Of a DNA stretch of 16,232 nucleotides, positions 7,545 to 13,408 are shown one piece after another (position 1 is the stretch's first letter; each line of letters begins with the position of its first letter). This DNA is from Candidatus Saccharibacteria bacterium UBA5170 (GTDB lineage: Bacteria > Patescibacteriota > Saccharimonadia > Saccharimonadales > Saccharimonadaceae): positions 170,765 through 186,996 of the forward strand of contig DHWY01000003.1 of NCBI GenBank assembly GCA_002413425.1, given 5' to 3'. Under the pieces are notes generated by a model, which worked only from the letters and a program-made list of their open reading frames with translations, did no database searches and was not told the origin of the DNA. The position numbers were made by a program, and so were the translations under genes.

Positions 7545-7582
7545 TTTGACCAAATTAGTTAACTTTTGACCAAAAAAGTTAA
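7545..7582 (+). repeat. Tandem 18-bp direct repeat, operator-like
   Basis: TTTGACCAAATTAGTTAA (7545-7562) and TTTGACCAAAAAAGTTAA (7565-7582) match at 16 of 18 positions with a 20-bp period, about two helical turns. Each unit is an imperfect TTgAC/GTtAA palindrome. The second copy touches the -35 region of the following promoter, as expected for a repressor or activator site. Confidence 0.6.
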
Positions 7583-7606
7583 ATCTGAGAGCTACTGAGA
7601 TATAAT
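7578..7606 (+). promoter_or_regulatory. Promoter of the structured RNA
   Basis: Perfect -10 TATAAT at 7601-7606, with GTTAAA (7578-7583) 17 nt upstream as a weak -35. The predicted start, about 7613, coincides with the first base of the RNA's closing stem. Confidence 0.65.
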
Positions 7607-7612
7607 GAAAAA

Positions 7613-7753
7613 GTCTACATTCAATAATAGGAATTAAAGGTCTAAGAGCCTTTATGTTTGAACCGTTTAAACGGCAACTCCTTGCGAAAGCAGTTTGGTT
7701 CAAACCTTATTGTTGAGTGTAGACAACCCTAGCTTGGGGTTGTCGTTTTATTT
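7613..7753 (+). ncRNA. Novel structured RNA, three-way junction plus terminator
   Basis: The closing stem is 18 bp without a gap (7613-7630 with 7707-7724; G-U pairs at 7620/7717, 7625/7712 and 7630/7707). Inside are hairpin P2, TAAAGG/CCTTTA (7635-7640 with 7649-7654), and hairpin P3, TTTGAACC/GGTTCAAA (7657-7664 with 7697-7704), with an inner helix near 7670-7675/7690-7695. The last three bases of the closing stem (GAC, 7722-7724) are also the first three of the terminator stem. The promoter, precise ends and terminator support a real transcript of about 140 nt. It could be a riboswitch-like leader for the 129-residue gene or an independent RNA. I do not recognise the family, and no reverse transcriptase is present to make it a retron. 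Confidence 0.65.
7722..7753 (+). terminator. Intrinsic terminator of the structured RNA
   Basis: Perfect 8-bp stem GACAACCC (7722-7729) with GGGTTGTC (7737-7744), 7-nt loop, then GTTTTATTT. It stands just before the strong Shine-Dalgarno AAGGGAGG (7754-7761) of the next gene. Confidence 0.85.
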
Positions 7754-7769
7754 AAGGGAGGTTTGAAAC

Positions 7770-8159
7770 ATGGTCTGGTACATAGTCATAGCAATCGTAA
7801 TCGCGTTGGTGGCGAGATACTTTTATTCATTTAAAGCCAAAGTCAGAAGCACAGCTAAAGCCCTACTCGGAACATATCAGACAACCAAGGCTGCTAATCC
7901 AAACGCTAAGACCGATGATTTATACAAACAAGTTATAAAGTCTCGAGCAGGTTTTGCGGATAAGGTTGAAGTTGTTTATGGCCTTGCAAGTCAGCTCAAG
8001 GAGCAACGAGATGGTATGGCGGAATCTTGGGATATTAACTTTATGTGGATCGTCATGGCTATGTGCGTTATAGAGACATCCGGTAACACAAGGGCTTCAC
8101 GCAAAAGACTGGCATCTATATATAGTGTCACTCAAGACATTATCCCGAATAATTTATAA
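7770..8159 (+). CDS. Small membrane-anchored hypothetical protein, 129 residues
   Basis: Residues 2-20 (VWYIVIAIVIALVARYFYSF) form one transmembrane helix at the very N-terminus. The rest is a soluble, helical, basic-to-neutral domain with a long middle helix (about 70-85). No catalytic motif recognised. The start is fixed by an excellent AAGGGAGG 8 nt upstream. The gene directly follows the structured RNA and its terminator, so its expression may depend on read-through. A second small membrane gene follows 26 nt later, and both are likely co-transcribed. Confidence 0.75.
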   Translation: MVWYIVIAIVIALVARYFYSFKAKVRSTAKALLGTYQTTKAANPNAKTDDLYKQVIKSRAGFADKVEVVYGLASQLKEQRDGMAESWDINFMWIVMAMCVIETSGNTRASRKRLASIYSVTQDIIPNNL

Positions 8160-8185
8160 CCCAGTACCACTAAAGGAGATACATT

Positions 8186-8401
8186 ATGAAAAACGGAATT
8201 TGGACATTCATAACAGCAGTAGCCGTAGCGGTAATACTAAGCGGTTCAGCTATATACATCAGCACTCAATACAGCCAAACACAAAAGGACATAGCGAACA
8301 CTAACGCAAAGGCTCAGAAAGAGTCAGCACAGAGTATTGGTAAAGGTATTTGTGAAACATCTACGAAGCAATTTACCGCCTGTAATTTTATTGGTAAATA
8401 A
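8186..8401 (+). CDS. Small single-helix membrane or exported protein, 71 residues
   Basis: An N-terminal hydrophobic helix at about 6-27 (WTFITAVAVAVILSGSAIYI) follows a short Lys-containing head. A hydrophilic Gln/Asn/Lys/Ala-rich tail then carries two cysteines (56 and 66) that could form a disulfide if the tail is outside. A good AAAGGAG lies 8 nt before the ATG. No family recognised; an anchored surface protein, a toxin-like peptide or a small partner of the 129-residue protein are all possible. Confidence 0.7.
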   Translation: MKNGIWTFITAVAVAVILSGSAIYISTQYSQTQKDIANTNAKAQKESAQSIGKGICETSTKQFTACNFIGK

Positions 8402-8607
8402 GCGTATATACGTATAAATAGACATAACCAAAAACTGCTAGGAATCCGCCGATTTACAGATATGAGGAGTATGGATTTTTCTTTTTTTGCTTATGTTATG
8501 CTTATGGTTATAAAGTAGTGCTCATAAACAAGGCTTGCACTGGTACGTTTGGCGTGCCTATGCCACCCCACTAGCCGTAGTTATACGTCTGTAAAAATGT
8601 TATAATT
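8402..8607. other. Intergenic region before the TIR operon
   Basis: No convincing gene is seen. It contains the 10-bp palindrome CGTATATACG just after the previous stop, a T-rich tract after GGA at 8473-8488 that may end the small membrane operon, and a perfect TATAAT at 8601-8606. That element would start the TIR transcript a few bases before the ATG at 8620. No good -35 was found. Confidence 0.4.
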
Positions 8608-8619
8608 ATGTTAATTATA

Positions 8620-10047
8620 ATGAGAGAAGAAACAGTATTTTATTCATGGCAATCTGATAATTCTAAGACTCGAAGCTATATTGAGAATGCCCTCAAGAAG
8701 GTAGTCAAGAGTCTAGCAGATAACCCTAGCATTGAAGCTGCACCACGTATCGACAAAGACACACAAAACGTTGCGGGGGCTGTTCATATTGTTGACACTA
8801 TCAAAAAGAAGATTGATGAATGTGGTATTTTTCTCGCTGATGTATCACTCGTTGACAATGCAGCTTCTGGACGAGCTATCGTGAATCAAAATGTAATGTT
8901 TGAGCTCGGTTATGCGGTAGGCAAACACACCGAAAGCAGGGTTATTATGGTTGCTAATACCGACTTAGGTGACATTAAAAACCTGCCTTTTGATATCTCC
9001 CATCACAGAGTCATACAGTTTTCTCCTAGTAGTGACCCAAAAGCCACGAAGCTTCAGGCTTCATTAGAGTCTGCTCTTAATATTCACCTTCAAGCACTGG
9101 CTGTACAAAATAAAGAGTCTTCGGTAGCTTCAGAGAAAGAAAAATTATTAACAGCCATTGATAATGACAAGCCAACTAGAACTCTTGCAAAGAAATATTT
9201 TGATGATGCATATAGTCAGTATCTAGGGCTATCCCCAGGTAGATATAAAGATGGCAATCTTCAACATTACGCCTCTGAGGTTTACGAAGCATACGAGAAG
9301 ACGAAACATATCGCACTAGAGCTACATGAAGTATTTGAAGTAGCAGCAGAACACAAAAAAGAAGACGTACTGCTGCAGGCATACAAATCTATTCAAATTG
9401 TTTCACAGTACTATGACATTATGCCCGAAGACGGTGGAAGCTTAAGCGAAGTATCGAAGGACTATTACATCCTTGTTGTTAATGAGATAGCCTCACTGCT
9501 TCTAGGCAGCATTACGCATGAAAAACTTTGGGGACTTATGCAAGAGATAAGCTCAACAAAGTTGAACCGTGCAGATATGTACCAAGAAACTAGGACGTTA
9601 GGCAGGCTTTATGGATACCCTCAAAACTTGCTCAACTACTACAAGGAGCTAAAAAGTGTAAACTACACCGTTCCTACAAGCCCTCTTATAGAAGAACGCT
9701 TCGCTGACAGTAAAGATACTCTTCAAGCCTACCTAGATGGTAGTATGTTGCGTTATTTCCTTGTGAACAGCTTCCCATGGACTGTAGGCTTGTTACTGGG
9801 GAGCTCTTGGACAAAGCATATCCCCGAATTCTTAGCCGAGTTTAAGAAGGTCTCATTCGTTAATGCAATGATGAAAGTCACGGGTGAAAAAACAATTGAA
9901 GAATTTCGTACTAACATATGGAAACAAGCATCTGCTGACCTTGCTAGCTGGAGTTACTCCAACGACAACTTACTGCCAGCATTTAAATTTGCAGGCATAG
10001 AGGCAGAGGGTGACATAGCAAAAAACCAGCAAGTAATTTCAGTATAA
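8620..10047 (+). CDS. TIR-fold protein with long helical C-terminal region
   Basis: 475 residues from the ATG at 8620; an in-frame ATG at 8608 would add four residues (MLII). I prefer 8620 because the family starts directly at the first strand, VFYSWQSDN (6-14). TIR-like features follow: a conserved strand CGIFLADVSLVDN (68-80), then NQNVMFELGYAVGK (89-102) with Glu95 in the position of the catalytic glutamate of NAD-cleaving TIRs, and LPFDISHHR (122-130). From about 165 on, the protein is helical and unrecognised, and may sense the trigger or bind the partner. Bacterial TIR proteins commonly cleave NAD+ or make cyclic ADP-ribose signals in anti-phage defence. That is family knowledge, and activity here is inferred. 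There is no Thoeris-type effector gene alongside; the next gene (11-nt gap) is the probable partner. Confidence 0.8.
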   Translation: MREETVFYSWQSDNSKTRSYIENALKKVVKSLADNPSIEAAPRIDKDTQNVAGAVHIVDTIKKKIDECGIFLADVSLVDNAASGRAIVNQNVMFELGYAVGKHTESRVIMVANTDLGDIKNLPFDISHHRVIQFSPSSDPKATKLQASLESALNIHLQALAVQNKESSVASEKEKLLTAIDNDKPTRTLAKKYFDDAYSQYLGLSPGRYKDGNLQHYASEVYEAYEKTKHIALELHEVFEVAAEHKKEDVLLQAYKSIQIVSQYYDIMPEDGGSLSEVSKDYYILVVNEIASLLLGSITHEKLWGLMQEISSTKLNRADMYQETRTLGRLYGYPQNLLNYYKELKSVNYTVPTSPLIEERFADSKDTLQAYLDGSMLRYFLVNSFPWTVGLLLGSSWTKHIPEFLAEFKKVSFVNAMMKVTGEKTIEEFRTNIWKQASADLASWSYSNDNLLPAFKFAGIEAEGDIAKNQQVISV

Positions 10048-10058
10048 GTATTGAGAAA

Positions 10059-10772
10059 ATGAAGCCTCATAAAAATATTGGACTACATCCGACTAATGCA
10101 CTTAAGATAGCTTTAAAGCTCTTCGACAATAAGCAAACTACTAAGGAAAAAATTAAGCTGCTCTTGAACAATCGCTCTGTCAGCAATCTAAAGTCGGTTG
10201 ATACACCTAAAGATTTTGCGAGTGGTAAAACGATTGATATTAATGCTGGTGAATTACTTGGTATAGGTAGTGTTGCAGCATATTACAACTGGATGAGTGA
10301 AGAGGCTGGAACGGGCAATACGTATCAAGCAGTAGTTGGTATTGAGGACGCTGGTAAAAACCAAATCGAGAGTCAGCTTTCTGATGGAGCGATATACCAC
10401 GACCAAACCAATCAGAAGATTTTGGCTCAGCAAGTAATGACGCAAGGCTATTATCCTGACAAATGGATAACTAGCCAAGATGTTATTGAGGCGGTAAAAA
10501 AGAAGTGTGCAGAACGAGACAAGTATCACGAGAATTGCATTTTGATTGTTAATGTCTTCGGCGACAAAGTTAATGTTGACCGTAAAGAAATCTATGACGA
10601 GATAAGTAAGCTGCCTAAACAGTTTACCGATACCTATATGGTAATTTATGGCTTACCGTCATTAAGCGTGGCTCACGTCAGCTTCTTAAGCGAGCTTGAT
10701 GCACGTGGTTTAGTTATTCAGTTAGAACGACATGAATACGAAGACATCTGGCGTTTCAATAAGATGAGCTAA
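10059..10772 (+). CDS. Uncharacterised partner of the TIR gene, 237 residues
   Basis: It begins 11 nt after the TIR stop with no strong ribosome site, so translation is probably linked to the TIR gene. The N-terminal 50 residues are basic and helical (NALKIALKLFDNKQTTKEKI). The rest looks alpha/beta, with a core strand CILIVNVFGDKV (about 159-170) and a later strand YMVIYGLP. There is no signal peptide or membrane helix. I do not recognise the family, and the layout is only vaguely reminiscent of nuclease folds. Being downstream of a TIR gene on a mobile element suggests a role as effector, sensor or inhibitor in one two-gene system. Confidence 0.75.
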   Translation: MKPHKNIGLHPTNALKIALKLFDNKQTTKEKIKLLLNNRSVSNLKSVDTPKDFASGKTIDINAGELLGIGSVAAYYNWMSEEAGTGNTYQAVVGIEDAGKNQIESQLSDGAIYHDQTNQKILAQQVMTQGYYPDKWITSQDVIEAVKKKCAERDKYHENCILIVNVFGDKVNVDRKEIYDEISKLPKQFTDTYMVIYGLPSLSVAHVSFLSELDARGLVIQLERHEYEDIWRFNKMS

Positions 10773-11160
10773 AGGTATGGATTTTTTGAATTATACTTAC
10801 TTTTCTATTTATGACCTACAGTAGTAACTTACCTGACTAAGTACAGGCGAGTATGTCCGGTTCACCCTCCCGTACCCCACGTATGCCATGAAAAAGAGAA
10901 ACACAAATAAACATCTAAAAAATTAGATACTTACTTATACTTCTGCTAATAGGTGTACATTCAGGCTGGGAATATACTAATCATGCCGCTGTATCTGTAA
11001 TTTATACTCTCTGTACATTGGGTCTAATATCTCTCGCCAACGTTTACCTTCTTGCTTTATCAGGTGTAAACTTTCACTGGTGTGGGTCACCAAAGAAAAC
11101 AGTTCATCCATCGGGTGGACTTTTTTCTTTGTTTTTTATTAATCCCCTGTTTATTCAACT
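10773..11160. other. Likely right junction region of the element, no clear gene
   Basis: About 390 bases lie between the TIR partner and the transposase. The AT-rich left part resembles island DNA. At 10851-10876 a stretch around CCGGTTCACCCTCCCG weakly recalls a tRNA T-arm but does not pair. From 10888 an ATG opens a 12-codon frame; a one-base shift in an A-run (10917-10922) would join it to a hydrophobic frame running to 11206 (LLILLLIGVHSGWEYTN), possibly a decayed membrane-protein gene. A terminator-like hairpin interrupts that frame at 11105. Confidence 0.4.
11105..11136 (+). terminator. Terminator-like hairpin before the transposase
   Basis: CATCC (11105-11109) pairs with GGGTG (11113-11117, one G-U), loop ATC, followed shortly by TTTTTTCTTTGTTTTTT (11121 on). 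The stem is short but the T-tract is strong. Confidence 0.5.
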
Positions 11161-11188
11161 TTTGCAAGGTGTCACCTTGCAAAAGGTG
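11161..11188. repeat. REP-like palindrome, left copy
   Basis: TTGCAAGGTG and CACCTTGCAA are perfect 10-bp arms around a single T (11162-11182), followed by AAAGGTG. It matches the right copy at 27 of 28 positions. The orientation is direct, with the AGGTG tail on the same side in both. Confidence 0.85.
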
Positions 11189-11209
11189 AATTTATTCATA
11201 GACTGACAA

Positions 11210-11833
11210 TTATGCTGCTAGTATATTTTTTAGGTATTTCATATCTTGGTGCATCGTTATATAGTCAGCGGCGAACTCAAGATATTCCGTTCTGTCACGG
11301 GCCGTTTCAATGAGTCTATCCTCGTGAAGCCAACTGGCGTGCTTGGAGCCTGTAAAGTAAGCAAGGCTTGAGTAAGGATAAGACTGAAAGTCCTGGTTAA
11401 TATCAAGTGGATTGAGATGGATATAGCGGCTAACGTGCCAAAGATACGTGGTGGTATCAATTCGTGCGGCCAGGAAAGCGCCCTCATATAATTTACCCGT
11501 TCGTTCGTATTTTTTATTGAAATACATTGTGTAGGCGGTCATAACACTTCGCATCAGATGGACGATGCCTTGCGAATCTTTAAGGTAGCACAGGAGGTGA
11601 AAATGGTTAGGCATCAGGCAAAACGCTACCAGCTCGACTTCATCATTGAATTTTGTGAATGGTCGGCCGGAAGAATCGGACATGGCGTCATCGGACAGAT
11701 GGCGCTTGAAGAGGCTCAGCAGGTAGAAATAGTCCTCTGGTTCTCGAAAGATATTTTGCCGATTCCCGCCACGATTATAAAGGTGGTAATAGTGCTCAGC
11801 TCCGTATACTTTGACGCTATTTCGCTTTGGCAT
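11210..11833 (-). CDS. REP-associated tyrosine transposase (Y1/HUH family)
   Basis: 207 residues from the ATG at 11833 (MPKRNSVKVYGAEHYYHLYN). That start fits the family, whose first strand is the YHLYNRG segment; the longer frame upstream merely reads through the palindrome and the pyk promoter. The HUH metal motif is MPNHFHLL, with His77 and His79. The candidate catalytic tyrosine is Tyr137 in RYIHLNP, the usual RAYT context. These enzymes nick and join single-stranded DNA at REP hairpins. The family length is about 150-230, so it is complete. An in-frame ATG at 11857 is an alternative start; neither has a clear ribosome site. It lies convergent to the TIR operon and divergent from pyk. Confidence 0.88.
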   Translation of the reverse strand: MPKRNSVKVYGAEHYYHLYNRGGNRQNIFREPEDYFYLLSLFKRHLSDDAMSDSSGRPFTKFNDEVELVAFCLMPNHFHLLCYLKDSQGIVHLMRSVMTAYTMYFNKKYERTGKLYEGAFLAARIDTTTYLWHVSRYIHLNPLDINQDFQSYPYSSLAYFTGSKHASWLHEDRLIETARDRTEYLEFAADYITMHQDMKYLKNILAA

Positions 11834-11862
11834 AACTTGTAGTGTATTCTTAACCATATATC

Positions 11863-11890
11863 TTTGCAAGGTGTCACCTTGCAATAGGTG
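11863..11890. repeat. REP-like palindrome, right copy
   Basis: The same 10-bp arms, TTGCAAGGTG and CACCTTGCAA, around one T (11864-11884), followed by TAGGTG. It lies 5' of the transposase gene and just upstream of the pyk promoter, and could act as a bidirectional hairpin. Confidence 0.85.
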
Positions 11891-11919
11891 TTTACGGGGT
11901 CGCAACAGATAAACGGTGG

Positions 11920-11925
11920 TATAAT
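11920..11925 (+). promoter_or_regulatory. -10 element of pyk
   Basis: A perfect TATAAT lies 8 nt before the pyk ATG, with no recognisable Shine-Dalgarno between them. Transcription would begin at or within a base or two of the start codon, implying a leaderless mRNA. No strong -35 is seen at the usual spacing. Confidence 0.55.
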
Positions 11926-11933
11926 GAACGGAT

Positions 11934-13349
11934 ATGAGTATTATTTTCAAACGAACTAAAATCCTGGCGACGCTGGGTCCACCAACAAGCAACCCCGAAA
12001 TAATCGAACAACTAATCCATACAGGTGTGAATGGTTTTCGCTTGAATTTTAGTCACGGCGACTATTCGGAGCGTGATGACCAAATCAGATGGATTCGCGA
12101 AGCCAGTGAAAAAATCGGTAAGCCGGTCGCCATTTTACAAGACTTACAAGGTCCAAAAATCCGTTTAGGGATGTTAAGCGAGAACACCAGCGTCAAGACT
12201 GGTGACGAGATAATCCTCGACTACGGGGCTAAACACAACGGTCTCACTTTTCCGGTGCAGTATAATTTGGCTGAAAAAGTAAAACCAGGCGAGCCTCTCT
12301 ATATCTTTGATGGTAAAATTCGAACCACTGTTTTAGAAATTGTCTCTGGTACGGCCATTAAACTTCGGGTTGAAAACGATGGAACCTTAATGAGCAAAAA
12401 GGGCATTAATCTGCCTGATACTGACTTTGGTGGTGACATTTTGACACCAAAAGACCTGCGCGACATCGAATACGGCCTGACCAAGGACATTGATTATGTG
12501 GCGATTAGCTTTATCCAGAGTGCTGATGATATCAATAACTTACGTCAAATCTTGGTGGCTGGTGGTTCGAAAGCCCATATTATTAGCAAAATCGAAACCA
12601 AAGCTGCTATTAAAGACGATATGTTAGAGGAGATCGTGAAGGTCAGTGATGGCGTGATGGTGGCGCGCGGCGACTTGGCGGTTGAGGCTGGTGCTGAAGT
12701 TGTCCCTATCGTTCAACGTCGGATTATTGCCCTGTGCCGCAAGCATGGCAAGCTTAGTATCGTTGCGACCCAGATGATGGCCAGTATGGTTGATGCCCCG
12801 GAACCGACTCGAGCTGAGGTGAGTGATGTCGCCAGTGCAGTAATTCAGGGTGCCGACACCGTGATGTTGAGCGATGAAACTGCCAACGGACGCTATCCGC
12901 TGGAAACGGTCGCTGCCATGAAAAAGGTGATTTTGTACACGCAGGACAATGCACCGGTTTCGCCGATTCAGGACAGAGTGGCGAGTCTTAAAAAACAACG
13001 TGATGCGATTAGTGCGGCGGCGGTGTCCTTGGCTGGACAGCTGAAGGTACCGGCGATTATTGCTGAGACAAAATCCGGTGCCACGGCAGCAAATATTGCG
13101 TCATTCCGTCCAAACTTACCAATTATCAGTGTCACCAGCGAACCTCGGGCTGCTCAGCAGCTGGCCCTCGGCTATGCCAATCGAAGTTACGTCCGGCCCG
13201 ACTCGGCGGAAGCTGGCTTTGACCTAGCCTCGGAATTAAAAGCCCAAGGTTACTTTGGTGATGGTCCAGCCCCCGTTATTATCGTCAGCGGTCAACAGCC
13301 TGGTATTATCGGCACAACCGACACCATTAAAGTTCGCATACTAGAGTAA
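11934..13349 (+). CDS. pyk: Pyruvate kinase
   Basis: 471 residues, typical length. It makes pyruvate and ATP from phosphoenolpyruvate and ADP in the cytoplasm. The N-terminus reads RTKILATLGP, followed by the GFRLNFSHG active-site segment. The LQDLQGPKIRLG segment leads into the B domain. Further on are IISKIETKAAI with the catalytic lysine, VMVARGDLAVE with the metal ligands, and a highly conserved TQMMASMVDAPEPTRAEVSD stretch. The C-terminal allosteric domain begins near 350 and is complete. It is the first gene of a glycolytic cluster with pgk and tpiA. The sequence is more GC-rich than the island, consistent with chromosomal DNA. Only 59 bp separate it from pgk, so at least partial co-transcription is likely. 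Confidence 0.97.
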   Translation: MSIIFKRTKILATLGPPTSNPEIIEQLIHTGVNGFRLNFSHGDYSERDDQIRWIREASEKIGKPVAILQDLQGPKIRLGMLSENTSVKTGDEIILDYGAKHNGLTFPVQYNLAEKVKPGEPLYIFDGKIRTTVLEIVSGTAIKLRVENDGTLMSKKGINLPDTDFGGDILTPKDLRDIEYGLTKDIDYVAISFIQSADDINNLRQILVAGGSKAHIISKIETKAAIKDDMLEEIVKVSDGVMVARGDLAVEAGAEVVPIVQRRIIALCRKHGKLSIVATQMMASMVDAPEPTRAEVSDVASAVIQGADTVMLSDETANGRYPLETVAAMKKVILYTQDNAPVSPIQDRVASLKKQRDAISAAAVSLAGQLKVPAIIAETKSGATAANIASFRPNLPIISVTSEPRAAQQLALGYANRSYVRPDSAEAGFDLASELKAQGYFGDGPAPVIIVSGQQPGIIGTTDTIKVRILE

Positions 13350-13408
13350 ATCATTCATTTTGACTGGTGTCGTGATAAAATAATGAGCAGACAAGAAGAG
13401 GGGTGGGG

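Larger units (their letters stand above)
267..10900. mobile_element. Probable integrative element/defence island at tRNA-Glu
   Basis: The evidence for an element is a large serine recombinase abutting and overlapping a tRNA gene, followed by about 9 kb of AT-rich cargo (restriction-modification, HEPN-like, TIR-like and small membrane proteins). More GC-rich housekeeping genes resume at pyk. Gene density and composition change between the HUH transposase and the TIR operon. The left edge is in or just after the tRNA. The right edge is an estimate, because no obvious repeat of the tRNA 3' end or its terminator was found; large serine integrases may need only a very short shared core. There are no conjugation or phage structural genes, so it would be a small integrative or mobilisable element. 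Confidence 0.65.
11161..11890 (-). mobile_element. REP-associated transposase unit with flanking palindromes
   Basis: A single HUH transposase gene is bracketed by two 28-bp copies of the same palindrome-containing sequence (11161-11188 and 11863-11890). This is the layout of a RAYT gene with its REP elements, or of a minimal IS200-like unit. It lies between the defence island and pyk, only about 30 bp before the pyk -10 element. Confidence 0.75.

Noticed and set aside
7518..7703. Minus-strand 61-residue reading frame
   Set aside because: It is the complement of the structured RNA and its promoter region, with no ribosome site. The composition is explained by the stems.
7613..7753. Retron-type msr-msd RNA
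   Set aside because: The long closing stem and inner hairpins are suggestive, but no reverse transcriptase is encoded anywhere in the window.
8462..8518. Tiny hydrophobic frame MDFSFFAYVMLMVIK, and a 15-codon frame at 10777-10824 also starting MDF
   Set aside because: Both begin in a shared GTATGGATTTTT string at the ends of operons. The purine runs are too close to the ATG to serve as ribosome sites, and the rest does not align.
10851..10880. Possible eroded copy of the tRNA-Glu 3' end as right attachment site
   Set aside because: The order CCGGTTCA, CCCG, CCCCA recalls the T-arm and CCA end, but the arms do not pair and identity to 240-266 is too patchy to claim.
10888..11206. Frameshifted membrane-protein gene
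   Set aside because: It requires a one-base shift in an A-run, has no ribosome site, and a terminator-like hairpin lies in the frame. It is mentioned under the intergenic entry only.
11834..11992. N-terminal extension of the transposase frame
   Set aside because: The extra 53 residues translate the palindrome and pyk promoter and have no family similarity.
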